From Streptomyces spiralis (GTDB lineage: Bacteria; Actinomycetota; Actinomycetes; Streptomycetales; Streptomycetaceae): 58,599 bases of DNA. A program made the translations under genes and the position numbers. This document shows, piece by piece, positions 27,484 through 36,122 of this stretch (position 1 is its first letter; the number at the start of each line of letters is the position of its first letter). The notes below the pieces were generated by a model. The model did not search any database. It worked only from the letters and a program-made list of their open reading frames with translations, and was not told the DNA's origin. Where the stretch lies: the NCBI RefSeq assembly GCF_014654675.1, contig NZ_BNBC01000057.1, positions 1 through 58,599 of the forward strand, given 5' to 3'.

Positions 27484-27807
27484 TCACAACACTTCCACTT
27501 CGTAGAAGCACAGGTGGTCCTTGATCTCTGCGACGTCCGGCTTCGGCTCGGGGTAGGACCACACCAGGTCCTCGGCGCCCGGCGCCGACCAGTACGACGC
27601 CGTGCCCTTGAAGGGGCAGTGGGTGTGCGTTTCGGACGGGCTCAGCAGGTCGAGGCGTACGTCCTCGGCGGGGATGTAGTAGCGCACGGGGCAGCCGGTC
27701 TCGCGCAGCAGCAGGGGCCGGTCGCTCTCCGCGAGGACCTGGCCGTCGTGCACGACGCGTACGTGCCGGGTGCCCTGCTCGATGGTGATCGTGTGTCCTT
27801 GGGTCAT
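27484..27807 (-). CDS. DUF427 domain protein
   Basis: 107 residues, close to the domain's normal size. Characteristic motifs are HVRVVHDGQVLAESDRPLLL, RYYIPAEDVRLDLL, THCPFKGTASYWS and WSYPEPKPDVAEIKDHLCFY. DUF427 proteins are small beta-barrel-like proteins of unknown function. ATG at 27807. It lies upstream of the hydrolase gene on the same strand (about 38 bases apart), so the two may be cotranscribed. Its promoter region is shared with the divergent LOG-family gene and contains a 21-bp tandem repeat. Confidence 0.88.
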   Translation of the reverse strand: MTQGHTITIEQGTRHVRVVHDGQVLAESDRPLLLRETGCPVRYYIPAEDVRLDLLSPSETHTHCPFKGTASYWSAPGAEDLVWSYPEPKPDVAEIKDHLCFYEVEVL

Positions 27808-27835
27808 AACAGGACAGCGCTCCCGGGCCACGGGT

Positions 27836-27877
27836 TCTTCCCGTGCACGGCGCACGTCTTCCCGTGTACGGCGCACG
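27836..27877. promoter_or_regulatory. 21-bp tandem direct repeat in a divergent promoter
   Basis: Two adjacent copies (27836-27856 and 27857-27877) of a 21-bp unit starting TCTTCCCGTG and ending CGGCGCACG, with one mismatch. They lie between the DUF427 gene and the LOG-family gene, 26 bases before the latter's ATG. A period of two helical turns would place repeated contacts on the same DNA face, so an operator pair is plausible. Confidence 0.5.
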
Positions 27878-27902
27878 CTCGGGGCCGCGTACGGTTGAGC
27901 GC

Positions 27903-28442
27903 ATGAACATCTGCGTCTTCCTCTCCGCCGCCGACCTCGACGACCGCTACACCCGTCCCGCGCGGGACTTCGCCCGGCTGCTCGGCAAGGGCGGTCACAG
28001 CCTGGTGTGGGGCGGGTCCGACAGCGGACTGATGAAGGTCGTCGCGGACGGCGTGCAGGAGGCGGGCGGCCGGCTCATCGGCGTGTCGGTGGACTTCCTG
28101 GCGAACAAGGCGCGGCCCGGCGCCGACGAGATGGTCATCGCGGGGGACCTCGCCGAGCGCAAGAAGCTGCTCCTGGAGAAGGCCGACGCGGTGGTGATCA
28201 TGGTGGGCGGCACCGGGACGCTCGACGAGGCCACCGAGATCCTGGAGCTGAAGAAGCACGGCCGCACCGACAAGCCCGTGGTGCTGCTGAACACGGCGGG
28301 CTTCTACGACGGCCTGCGCGAGCAGTTCCACCGCATGGAGGACGAGGGCTTCCTGCCGCGGCCGCTGAGCGAGCTGGTGTTCTTCGCCGACGAGCCCGCG
28401 GGCGCGCTCGCCTACCTGGAGGAGTCGGTGGCCGGGCGCTGA
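27903..28442 (+). CDS. LOG family/TIGR00730 Rossmann-fold protein
   Basis: 179 residues with the LOG-type Rossmann fold: N-terminal MNICVFLSAAD, LVWGGSDSGLMKVVADGV, and the catalytic-type motif MVGGTGTLDEATEI, equivalent to PGGxGTxxE with Val in place of Pro. The family includes cytokinin nucleoside 5'-monophosphate phosphoribohydrolases and nucleotide N-glycosidases. The residues needed for phosphoribohydrolase activity look largely kept, but the substrate here is not known. Followed by an SDR gene 15 bases later. Confidence 0.88.
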   Translation: MNICVFLSAADLDDRYTRPARDFARLLGKGGHSLVWGGSDSGLMKVVADGVQEAGGRLIGVSVDFLANKARPGADEMVIAGDLAERKKLLLEKADAVVIMVGGTGTLDEATEILELKKHGRTDKPVVLLNTAGFYDGLREQFHRMEDEGFLPRPLSELVFFADEPAGALAYLEESVAGR

Positions 28443-28457
28443 GCTGCGGGTGCGAGC

Positions 28458-29156
28458 ATGGCGGGCATGGCTACTCATGTGATCACCGGGGCCGGCTCCG
28501 GCATCGGCGCGGCCGTCGCGCGCCGTCTGCACGCGCGCGGGGACGACCTCGTGCTGCACGCGCGCGACGCGGGCCGGGCCAAGGAGCTGGCGGCCGAGTT
28601 CCCCGGGGCGAGGACCCTGGTCGGCGACCTGGCCGAGCCGGACCGGCTGAGCTGGGCCTTCTCGCACCAGTCGCTTCCCGACCGGGTCGACTCCCTGCTG
28701 CACATCGCGGGCGTGGTCGACCTCGGTCCGGTCGGTGAGCTGACCCCGAAGACCTGGCGCCACCAGCTCGACGTCAACCTGATCGCCCCGGCGGAGCTGA
28801 CCCGCCACTTCCTGCCCCAGCTGCGCGCCTCACGCGGCCATGTGCTGTTCGTGAACTCGGGCGCGGGCCTGAACGCCAACGCCGAATGGGCCGCGTACGC
28901 CGCCTCCAAGCACGGGCTGAAGGCGCTGGCCGACGCCCTGCGGCAGGAGGAGCACGCGAACGGGGTGCGGGTCACCACCGTCTACCCGGGCCGCACCGCC
29001 AGCCCCATGCAGGCCAAGGTCCACCAGCAGGAGGGCAAGGAGTACGACCCCTCCCGCTGGATCGACCCGGAGTCGGTCGCGACGACCATCGTGATGGCCC
29101 TCGACCTCCCGAGGGACGCGGAGGTCAACGACCTTACGGTGCGACCGGGACGCTGA
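28458..29156 (+). CDS. short-chain dehydrogenase/reductase (SDR)
   Basis: 232 residues: NAD(P)-binding TGAGSGIGAAVARRL right at the start, the HIAGVVDLG segment in the position of NNAG, and catalytic Ser in FVNSGAGL with YAASKHGLK. Start is ATG 28458 or the ATG three codons on (28467); the second would give MATHVITGAGSGIG, a more usual length. It likely forms an operon with the LOG-family gene upstream and the MetE-like gene downstream (31 bases). The substrate is unknown. Confidence 0.9.
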   Translation: MAGMATHVITGAGSGIGAAVARRLHARGDDLVLHARDAGRAKELAAEFPGARTLVGDLAEPDRLSWAFSHQSLPDRVDSLLHIAGVVDLGPVGELTPKTWRHQLDVNLIAPAELTRHFLPQLRASRGHVLFVNSGAGLNANAEWAAYAASKHGLKALADALRQEEHANGVRVTTVYPGRTASPMQAKVHQQEGKEYDPSRWIDPESVATTIVMALDLPRDAEVNDLTVRPGR

Positions 29157-29187
29157 CCCCGGCCGGGCTGTTCCGTAGGCTGCCCTG

Positions 29188-30195
29188 GTGAGCGAGAACA
29201 GCCAGTTCAGGTTCGGTGCCGCCACCGCGGTCGGGTCGATGCCCGGTGGGGACGCCCGTGAGGCCGCCAAGACCGTCACCGGCACCTTCGAGGACTTCCC
29301 CTTTTTGCCCGAGCTGCCCGCCCGGGGGCCCGGTGCCGACATGATCGGGCGGACCGCCGGGATGCTCGTCGAGCTGTACGCGCGCGTGGAGCCCAGCGGG
29401 TGGCGGATCGGCGACCGGCCCGGACGGGACACCAAGCGGGCCCGGTCCTGGCTGGGGGAGGACCTCGACGCCCTGGAGGAGTTCACCCAGGGGTACGAGG
29501 GGCCGCTGAAGGTCCAGGCCGTGGGGCCCTGGACACTCGCCGCCAACCTCGAACTGAAGAACGGCGAGGCGGCCCTGTCCGACCCCGGTGCCTGCCGGGA
29601 CCTGGCCGCCTCGCTCGCCGAGGGGCTGCGGCTGCACCTGGCCGAGGCCCGGCGGCGGGTGCCCGGCGCGCAGCTGGTGCTCCAGCTCGACGAGCCGTCC
29701 CTGACCGCCGTGCTGCGCGGCCAGGTGCGCACCGCCAGCGGCTACCGCACCCACCGGGCCGTGGACCGGCAGATCGTCGAGGCCACGCTGCGCGACATGG
29801 TCGGCGTGCACACCGAGGGGCCCGTGGTGGTCCACTCCTGCGCCCCCGACGTGCCCTTCGCCCTGCTGCGGCGGGCGGGCGCCGCGGCGGTCTCCTTCGA
29901 CTTCTCGCTGCTCACCGAACGTGACGACGAGACGATCGGGGAGGCCGTGGAGGCCGGCACCCGGCTCTTCGCCGGTGTCGTGCCGGCCACGGACGGCCCG
30001 TTGTCAGACCCTGCCGGTAGCGTCATGGGTGTCAGAACGCTGTGGCGCAGGCTGGGGCTGCGACCGGGGCTCGTCCCGGACGCGGTCACGGTCACCCCGG
30101 CGTGCGGACTCGCGGGCGCTTCCCCCGCGTACGCGCGCCAGGCGCTCGCCCACTGCGTCCGGGCGGCGAGATCCCTCGCGGACAACCCTGAGTAA
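29188..30195 (+). CDS. methionine synthase II-like protein (MetE C-terminal domain only)
   Basis: 335 residues, equivalent to the catalytic half of cobalamin-independent methionine synthase. Zinc-ligand positions are kept: His and Cys in VVVHSCAPDVP and the late Cys in VTPACGLAGASP. The N-terminus GSMPGGDAREAAKTV and QLDEPSLTAVLRG are typical of the short archaeal-like MetE family, which uses methyl donors other than methyl-tetrahydropteroyl-glutamate. The physiological methyl donor is unknown here. GTG start. The next gene, ligA, starts 15 bases downstream. Confidence 0.87.
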   Translation: MSENSQFRFGAATAVGSMPGGDAREAAKTVTGTFEDFPFLPELPARGPGADMIGRTAGMLVELYARVEPSGWRIGDRPGRDTKRARSWLGEDLDALEEFTQGYEGPLKVQAVGPWTLAANLELKNGEAALSDPGACRDLAASLAEGLRLHLAEARRRVPGAQLVLQLDEPSLTAVLRGQVRTASGYRTHRAVDRQIVEATLRDMVGVHTEGPVVVHSCAPDVPFALLRRAGAAAVSFDFSLLTERDDETIGEAVEAGTRLFAGVVPATDGPLSDPAGSVMGVRTLWRRLGLRPGLVPDAVTVTPACGLAGASPAYARQALAHCVRAARSLADNPE

Positions 30196-30210
30196 CGGGA
30201 GGACAACACG

Positions 30211-32406
30211 GTGGCCGGCGACAAGCAGCAAGCGGAGACAGCGGTGCCCGCCGAGGCGCGGGAGCAGCACGCGCGGCTCGCGGACCAGGTCGAGGAGCAC
30301 CGCTTCCGGTACTACGTCAAGGACGCTCCCGTCATCAGCGACGCCGAGTTCGACCAGCTCCTGCGCTCCCTGGAGGAGCTGGAGGAGCGCCACCCGGAGC
30401 TGCGCACGCCCGACTCGCCGACCCAGAAGGTCGCCGGGTCGTACGCGACGGAGTTCACGGCGGTGGAGCACCGCCAGCGGATGCTCTCGCTCGACAACAC
30501 CTTCAACGACGACGACCTCGCCGCCTGGACCGACCGCATCGCCAGGGAACTGGGCGAGCAGGAGTACCACTTCCTGTGCGAGCTCAAGGTCGACGGCCTC
30601 GCCGTCAACCTCACCTACGAGCACGGCCGCCTCACGCGCGCGGCCACCCGCGGCGACGGCCGCACCGGTGAGGACATCACCCCCAACGTCCGGACGATCG
30701 CGGAGATCCCGGACCGGCTGAAGGGCGACGGCGTCCCGGACCTCGTGGAGATCCGCGGCGAGGTCTACTTCCCGATGGAGAAGTTCGAGGACCTCAACCG
30801 CCGTCTGGTCGAGGCCGGTGACAAGCCCTTCGCCAACCCGCGCAACGCGGCGGCGGGTTCGCTGCGCCAGAAGGACCCGCGCGTCACCGCCACCCGCCCC
30901 CTGCACATGGTCGTCCACGGCATCGGCGCCCTGGAGGGCTACAAGGGGATGACCCGGCTCTCCCAGGCCTACGACCTGCTGAAGACGTGGGGCCTGCCCA
31001 CCTCCCGGCACAACAAGGTGGTCGACGACCTCGCGGGGGTCCGCGAGTTCATCGCGTACTTCGGCGAGAACCGGCACTCGGTGGAGCACGAGATCGACGG
31101 CGTGGTCGTCAAGCTCGACGAGATCCGCCTGCAGGGCCGGCTCGGCACCACCGCGCGCGCACCGCGCTGGGCGATCGCCTACAAGTACGCGCCGGAAGAG
31201 GTCAACACCAAGCTGGTCGACATCAAGGTCGGCGTCGGACGCACCGGCCGCGTCACTCCGTACGCGCAGGTCGAACCGGTCACCGTGGCCGGATCCGAGG
31301 TGGAGTTCGCCACCCTGCACAACCAGGACGTCGTCAAGGCCAAGGGCGTGCTCATCGGCGACACCGTGGTGCTGCGCAAGGCCGGCGACGTCATCCCGGA
31401 GATCCTCGGCCCGGTCGTCGACCTGCGCGACGGCAGCGAACGGGAGTTCGTGATGCCGTCCGAGTGCCCCGAGTGCGGTACGCCGCTGCGGCCCATGAAG
31501 GAGGGCGACATCGACCTCCGCTGCCCCAACGCCCGTGCCTGCCCGGCCCAGTTGCGGGAGCGGGTCTCCTACCTCGCGGGCCGGGAGTGCCTGGACATCG
31601 AGCACTTCGGCGAGGTGGCCGCCGCCGCGCTCACCCGCCCGCTGGAGCCGGCCGACCCGCCACTGGTCGACGAGGGCGACCTGTTCGACCTCACGGTGGA
31701 GAAGCTGCTGCCCATCAAGGCTTACGTCCTCGACCCGGACAGCGGTCTGCCCAAGCGGGACCCGAAGACGGGCGAGGAGAAGGTCGTCACGGTCTTCGCC
31801 AACCAGAAGGGCGAGCCGAAGAAGAACACCCTGGCGCTGCTGCGGAACATCGAGGCGGCCAAGGAGCGCCCGCTGGCCCGGTTCCTGAACGGGCTTTCGA
31901 TCCGCCACGTCGGACCGGTGGCGGCCCAGGCGCTGGCGCGCGAGTTCCGCTCCGTCGACCGCATCGAGCAGGCGAGCGAGGAGGAACTGGCGCGCACCGA
32001 CGGGGTCGGCCCGATCATTGCCGCCGCCCTCAAGGAGTGGTTCGCCGAGGACTGGCACCGCGAGATCGTGCGCAAGTGGAAGGCCGCCGGAGTCCCGCTG
32101 GAGGAGCAGGGCACCGGCGAGGAGGAAGGCCCGCGCCCGCTCGAGGGCCTGACGGTCGTGGTCACCGGCACCCTGGAGCAGTTCACGAGGGACGGCGCGA
32201 AGGATGCGCTGCAGAGCCGGGGCGCCAAGGTGACCGGCTCGGTGTCGAAGAAGACGTCATTCGTGGTCGTGGGCGACAACCCCGGGTCGAAGTACGACAA
32301 AGCGATGCAGCTGAAGGTGCCCGTTCTGAACGAGGACGGTTTCGGTGTCCTGTTGGAGCAGGGACCGGACGCGGCGGCCGAAGTCGCCCTTCCGACCGGT
32401 GAGTAG
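30211..32406 (+). CDS. ligA: NAD+-dependent DNA ligase
   Basis: Seals nicks in replication and repair. 731 residues, slightly longer than the usual ~670-700. Adenylation Lys in CELKVDGLAVNL (about 126), the OB-fold region, zinc-finger cysteines in CPECGTPL...LRCPNARACPAQ, helix-hairpin-helix DGVGPIIAAALKEWF, and a C-terminal BRCT domain (GLTVVVTGTLEQFTRDGAKD). A ~35-residue polar insertion with DPDSGLPKRDPKTGEEKVV lies between the zinc finger and the HhH repeats. GTG start with GGGAGG eight bases upstream. Confidence 0.97.
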   Translation: MAGDKQQAETAVPAEAREQHARLADQVEEHRFRYYVKDAPVISDAEFDQLLRSLEELEERHPELRTPDSPTQKVAGSYATEFTAVEHRQRMLSLDNTFNDDDLAAWTDRIARELGEQEYHFLCELKVDGLAVNLTYEHGRLTRAATRGDGRTGEDITPNVRTIAEIPDRLKGDGVPDLVEIRGEVYFPMEKFEDLNRRLVEAGDKPFANPRNAAAGSLRQKDPRVTATRPLHMVVHGIGALEGYKGMTRLSQAYDLLKTWGLPTSRHNKVVDDLAGVREFIAYFGENRHSVEHEIDGVVVKLDEIRLQGRLGTTARAPRWAIAYKYAPEEVNTKLVDIKVGVGRTGRVTPYAQVEPVTVAGSEVEFATLHNQDVVKAKGVLIGDTVVLRKAGDVIPEILGPVVDLRDGSEREFVMPSECPECGTPLRPMKEGDIDLRCPNARACPAQLRERVSYLAGRECLDIEHFGEVAAAALTRPLEPADPPLVDEGDLFDLTVEKLLPIKAYVLDPDSGLPKRDPKTGEEKVVTVFANQKGEPKKNTLALLRNIEAAKERPLARFLNGLSIRHVGPVAAQALAREFRSVDRIEQASEEELARTDGVGPIIAAALKEWFAEDWHREIVRKWKAAGVPLEEQGTGEEEGPRPLEGLTVVVTGTLEQFTRDGAKDALQSRGAKVTGSVSKKTSFVVVGDNPGSKYDKAMQLKVPVLNEDGFGVLLEQGPDAAAEVALPTGE

Positions 32407-32666
32407 CGGTTGAAGGCCACGCGTTTCGCGCATACCAGATGCATACGGGTGGCCGGGGCGCATTCGGGCAACCGTCGGCGACCGCTGCCCGTGGAAGCCT
32501 TCTGCGGCCTACTGTTGAGGTGTGCGCCTGCCGTGCCCAGCTGCGGTCGGGGCATCCCCGTGCTCCTCGACGAGTACGTGGAAGGGTTTTCCAGCGCGGT
32601 GCGGCCCGGGAGCGCCGGGCATCGGGCCGCGCGGCGCGGGCACCGCCGGCTGTGAGAGGGACGGGA
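32407..32666 (+). other. 260-base gap between ligA and the GGDEF-EAL gene
   Basis: No credible gene. GTTTCGCGCATACCAGATGC (about 32423-32442) and CTACTGTTGAGGTGTGCG (about 32509) are the least GC-rich parts and may contain promoter elements for the gene at 32667. No terminator hairpin for ligA was recognised. Confidence 0.35.
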
Positions 32667-34928
32667 ATGGAACCGACCGAGAGCGCCGCCCCGCACTCAC
32701 GGCTGCGCCGGATGACCGGCGCATGGCGCGTGAGCACGGGGCGGACGGGGGAGCGTTCGGGCGTCCGGAAGCATCCGGGGCGTGTGGGCCACACCGCACG
32801 CGCCGGCGGGCAGGATGCGGCGGCGGCGATCCGCCTGCCCGCGCTGCCGGGAGGGCAACCGCCTTCCGTGCCGGGCGTGGTCGCCGTGTGGCACCGGTTC
32901 CGGCCGGCCCTGCCCGCGGTGGTCGTCGCGGTGGCCGCGCTCGTCCTCGGTGCCGGCTTCTACGGGGCGTTCGCCGACGGCCACGCACTCTTCCCGTCCG
33001 GCACGGCCGGCTGGTCACTGGCGGTGCTCACCGGGATCATCGTCGGCCATCTGGTGATGCTCGCCCGCTCCCGCTGGTGGGGCGGCACCGGCTCCGGCAC
33101 CGCCCTCACCCTGGCCGTGCTGCTGCTCTACGGCTGGGTGCCCGCCGGCCTGGTGAGCCTGGCCGTCGTCGTGCTGGTCTGCATAGCCAGGCGCCACCGC
33201 TTCCGGCCCGGCGTGCTGAACGGCGCGGTGGACATCCTCGGCATCGCCATGGCCGCCCTCGTCCTTGACGGCTTCGGCCGCGTCCCGACCGTCGAGCAGC
33301 CCTGGGACCCGGGCACCTGGACCGCGTACACCGTGCCCGAGGTGGTGCTGGCCGCCGCCGTCTACCTCGCGGTCACCCGTGCCCTGCTGTGGTACCTGCA
33401 CGCCCCGCCCGCCGAGGGACTGCCCACGGTCGCCCGCACCGCCCTGGTCAGACAGGGCCTGGTCGCCGTCGCCCTGCTCGGCATCGCCCCGCTGGTCTGC
33501 GTCGTCGCCGTCGCCGAACCAGTGCTGCTGCCGCTGTTCTCCATCCCGCTCATCGCCCTGGACGCCACCCTGTGGATAGCCCGCGCCCGGGCCGAGGAGC
33601 AGCTGCGCGACCGGCTGACAGGGCTGCCCAACCGGCAGTGGCTCCTGGAGCGCATCTGGACCGCCCTCGACGACGCCGAACGCATCGGCGCCCGGGCCGC
33701 CCTGATGCTGATCGACCTCGACCGCTTCCGTTCGGTCAATGACACGCTCGGTCATCTCGCCGGTGACCGGCTGCTGCTGCAGATAGCCGATCGGCTGCGG
33801 CAGGCGCTGCCGCGGGGGGCGGAGGCCGCGCGGCTCGGCGGGGACGAGTTCGCCGTGTTACTGCCCGTGGCCGACTCCACGACGTCCGCGACCCGCGTCG
33901 CGCGGGCACTGGTCACCACCCTCAGCTCGCCGCTCGACCTGGACGGGCTCACCCTCGTCCTGGAGGCCAGCGCCGGTGTCGCCGTCTTCCCGGACCACGC
34001 GCTGGACGCCGAAGGGATGCTGCGCCGCGCGGACGTCGCGATGTACCAGGCCAAGCGGGACCGTACGGGCGTGGAGGTCTACGAGTCCAAGCGGGACTCC
34101 AACACCCCCGACCGGCTCGGACTGCTCGGCGATCTGCGCCGGGCCCTGGACGCCCACGAGGTCCAGCTGCACTACCAGCCCAAGGTCCGCTTCGACGGCC
34201 ACGTCGCCGGCCTGGAGGCGCTGGTGCGCTGGGTGCACCCGGAGCGCGGCAGGGTTCCTCCGGACGAGTTCATAGCGATCGCCGAGTCCTCGGGGCTGAT
34301 GCCCCATCTGACGGAGTACGTGCTGGAGACCGCCCTCGGGCAGGTCGCGAAGTGGCGCTCCGAGGGACTGTTCGTGCCCGTCGCGGTCAACGTCTCCCCC
34401 CGGGACGTGCACACCCCCGGCTTCGCCGGCTCGGTCGCCGCCCGGCTGGCCCGGCACGGTGTCCCCGCGGGAGCGCTGCAGCTGGAGATCACCGAGCACG
34501 TGCTGCTGGAGGACCCCCAGCGGGCCGCCGACACACTGGCCGGTCTGACCGCGCACGGCGTGAAGATGTCGCTGGACGACTTCGGCACCGGCTACTCCTC
34601 GCTGGTGCACCTGCGCAGGCTGCCGGTGAGCGAGCTGAAGATCGACCGTTCGTTCGTGGCCCGGCTGGCGGTGGACGCCGAGGACGGGGAGATCGTGCGC
34701 TGCACGGTGGACCTGGCGCATTCGCTGGGGCTGCTCGTCGTGGCGGAGGGCGTCGAGGACGACGAGACCTGGGAGCGACTGCGGGACCTGGGCTGCGACG
34801 CCGTACAGGGCTGGCTGGTCGCCGCGGCGATGCCGCCCGAGGAGACCACGGCATGGCTGCGGGCGCGCGGCTCGCGCGGCTGGCAGCGCCCGCGCGCCGC
34901 ACTGCCCGCGGCGGCCTCCGACGAGTGA
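32667..34928 (+). CDS. rmdB: membrane GGDEF-EAL cyclic-di-GMP enzyme, RmdB-like
   Basis: 753 residues. A ~75-residue disordered N-terminus is followed by several membrane helices (about 80-305). The GGDEF domain begins DRLTGLPNRQWLL, with intact LGGDEFAV near residue 391. The EAL domain has intact LEALVRW (about 516), NVSPRDV, EITEH, LDDFGTGYSS and KIDRSF, so phosphodiesterase activity is expected. The inhibitory RxxD site before GGDEF is absent (PRGA instead). The position just after ligA matches the RmdB phosphodiesterase locus of S. coelicolor, as I recall it. Codon 398, just after GGDEF, is TTA (33858-33860), the only in-frame TTA found in the window, so translation should depend on the bldA tRNA. 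Confidence 0.93.
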   Translation: MEPTESAAPHSRLRRMTGAWRVSTGRTGERSGVRKHPGRVGHTARAGGQDAAAAIRLPALPGGQPPSVPGVVAVWHRFRPALPAVVVAVAALVLGAGFYGAFADGHALFPSGTAGWSLAVLTGIIVGHLVMLARSRWWGGTGSGTALTLAVLLLYGWVPAGLVSLAVVVLVCIARRHRFRPGVLNGAVDILGIAMAALVLDGFGRVPTVEQPWDPGTWTAYTVPEVVLAAAVYLAVTRALLWYLHAPPAEGLPTVARTALVRQGLVAVALLGIAPLVCVVAVAEPVLLPLFSIPLIALDATLWIARARAEEQLRDRLTGLPNRQWLLERIWTALDDAERIGARAALMLIDLDRFRSVNDTLGHLAGDRLLLQIADRLRQALPRGAEAARLGGDEFAVLLPVADSTTSATRVARALVTTLSSPLDLDGLTLVLEASAGVAVFPDHALDAEGMLRRADVAMYQAKRDRTGVEVYESKRDSNTPDRLGLLGDLRRALDAHEVQLHYQPKVRFDGHVAGLEALVRWVHPERGRVPPDEFIAIAESSGLMPHLTEYVLETALGQVAKWRSEGLFVPVAVNVSPRDVHTPGFAGSVAARLARHGVPAGALQLEITEHVLLEDPQRAADTLAGLTAHGVKMSLDDFGTGYSSLVHLRRLPVSELKIDRSFVARLAVDAEDGEIVRCTVDLAHSLGLLVVAEGVEDDETWERLRDLGCDAVQGWLVAAAMPPEETTAWLRARGSRGWQRPRAALPAAASDE

Positions 34929-34964
34929 AGCGCCCACCCACCGGCCGGATCTGAGGACGGGCCC

Positions 34965-35219
34965 GCCCGCGCTGTGCGCTGCCCGCGCTTTGCGCACCCA
35001 GGCTGCCGCACATAGCGCTGCGCCGCGCGCACCTGGCGCTGCTCGCGCCCCTCACGCTGCTCCTGCCCCTCACGCTGCTCGCGCCTCGCGCTACCGCTTC
35101 CAGCACCGCGCGCCCCGCACCTCGTGCTGCCCGTGCCTCGTACTGCTCGCGTCCTGCGCGCACCTGGCGCTTCCCGTGCCGCGCGCGCCCAGTGCCGCCC
35201 GAGCAGCGCGCCGCTCCGG
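34965..35219 (+). other. low-complexity C/G-rich degenerate repeat region
   Basis: Runs of CGCTGCTCGCGCC, CTCACGCTGCTC and CTCGTGCTGC-like words repeat imperfectly over ~250 bases with no coding pattern, ribosome-binding site or recognised domain in any frame. It lies directly upstream of the DUF4267 remnant and probably replaced its missing 5' end by slippage or rearrangement. Confidence 0.5.
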
Positions 35220-35539
35220 CCGTGGCGGGCACCCGCGGCCGGCTACGGCGTCCCGGCCGGCCCGCGCGGCGACGCCGCCGCCTGCCCGTCGGTCAAGGGG
35301 CTCAGGGACGGCACCTTCGGGCTGATCGGCCTTGCCCTCCTTGCCTTCGCGGGCGCCCGTGCCGAGGCGTGGTTCATGGTCTGCGTGCCACTCGTCCCGC
35401 TCGCCGACACTCTGATAGTCCTTCGCCACGGCGGGACGAAAGCCGTGGCTTTCGGGATCCACTTCGCCACCGCCGTCGTTGTACTGATCAGCGCCGGACT
35501 GCTCTTCGCGGTCCGACCACACCACAAGGGGGACACACC
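35220..35539 (+). pseudogene. DUF4267-like membrane protein remnant
   Basis: One frame reads APAAGYGVPAG...SVKGLRDGTFGLIGLALLAF...LVPLADTLIVLRHGGTKAVAF GIHFATAVVVLISAGLLF, the body of a DUF4267 small membrane protein (about 110 of ~130 residues). The usual N-terminal helix and start codon are missing, replaced by low-complexity sequence. The frame has no stop of its own and reads on through the cupin gene's start, so the normal stop has been lost. A GTG such as in the SVKGLRD region could still start a short product. Most likely it is decayed. Confidence 0.6.
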
Positions 35540-36031
35540 ATGTCGCTGTTCGTGCCCAAGTTCGACGAGACCGTGCTGGTGCGGGACGCGGAGGCCGAGG
35601 TGGTCGGCGGTGATCCGGTCGCCGTCAAGCTGCTGGCCGACAGCAGCGCCAGCGGTGGCGCGCTGTCCACCGTGCGTGTCACGCTCGGGGAGGGCGCCGA
35701 CGGAGCGCACCCGCACGTCCACCACAACTCGGCCGAGATGTTCTACTTCCTCGACGGCGAGGCCGAGGTCCTCTCCGGGGACGATGTCGTCACCGCCGGG
35801 CGCGGCGACCTGATCATCGTCCCGCCGGACCGCCCGCACGCCTTCGCCGCCGCCCCCGGCAGCACCGCCGACCTGCTGATCGTCATCACACCGGGCGTCG
35901 AGCGCTTCGAGTACTTCCGCCACCTCCAGCGCATCCGCCTCGGCGAGGTGACCCCGGAGAGCATCCTCGAGGTCCAGGACCTGTACGACAACCACTTCCT
36001 GAAGAGCACGGCCTGGGAGAGCCGCCACTGA
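35540..36031 (+). CDS. cupin domain protein
   Basis: 163 residues. Cupin motif 1 is present as GADGAHPHVHHNSAEMFYFLDGEAEVL (metal-type His/Glu) and motif 2 as GRGDLIIVPPDRPHAFAAAP. It resembles the quercetinase/phosphomannose-isomerase-like single cupins, of unknown substrate. The ATG has AAGGGGG about seven bases upstream. It directly follows the DUF4267 remnant and precedes gatC by 91 bases. Confidence 0.9.
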   Translation: MSLFVPKFDETVLVRDAEAEVVGGDPVAVKLLADSSASGGALSTVRVTLGEGADGAHPHVHHNSAEMFYFLDGEAEVLSGDDVVTAGRGDLIIVPPDRPHAFAAAPGSTADLLIVITPGVERFEYFRHLQRIRLGEVTPESILEVQDLYDNHFLKSTAWESRH

Positions 36032-36122
36032 GGCGGTCCCGAGGAAACCGTTTCACGGCCAAGGGTCCCCGCCCCATAGGATTGGGCCCAAACCACACAC
36101 ACTCACCCCAGAGGAACGCTGC

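Noticed and set aside
35192..35539. Upstream in-frame extension of the cupin protein
   Set aside because: The frame upstream of 35540 has no domain and overlaps the DUF4267 remnant. AAGGGGG before ATG 35540 fixes the start.
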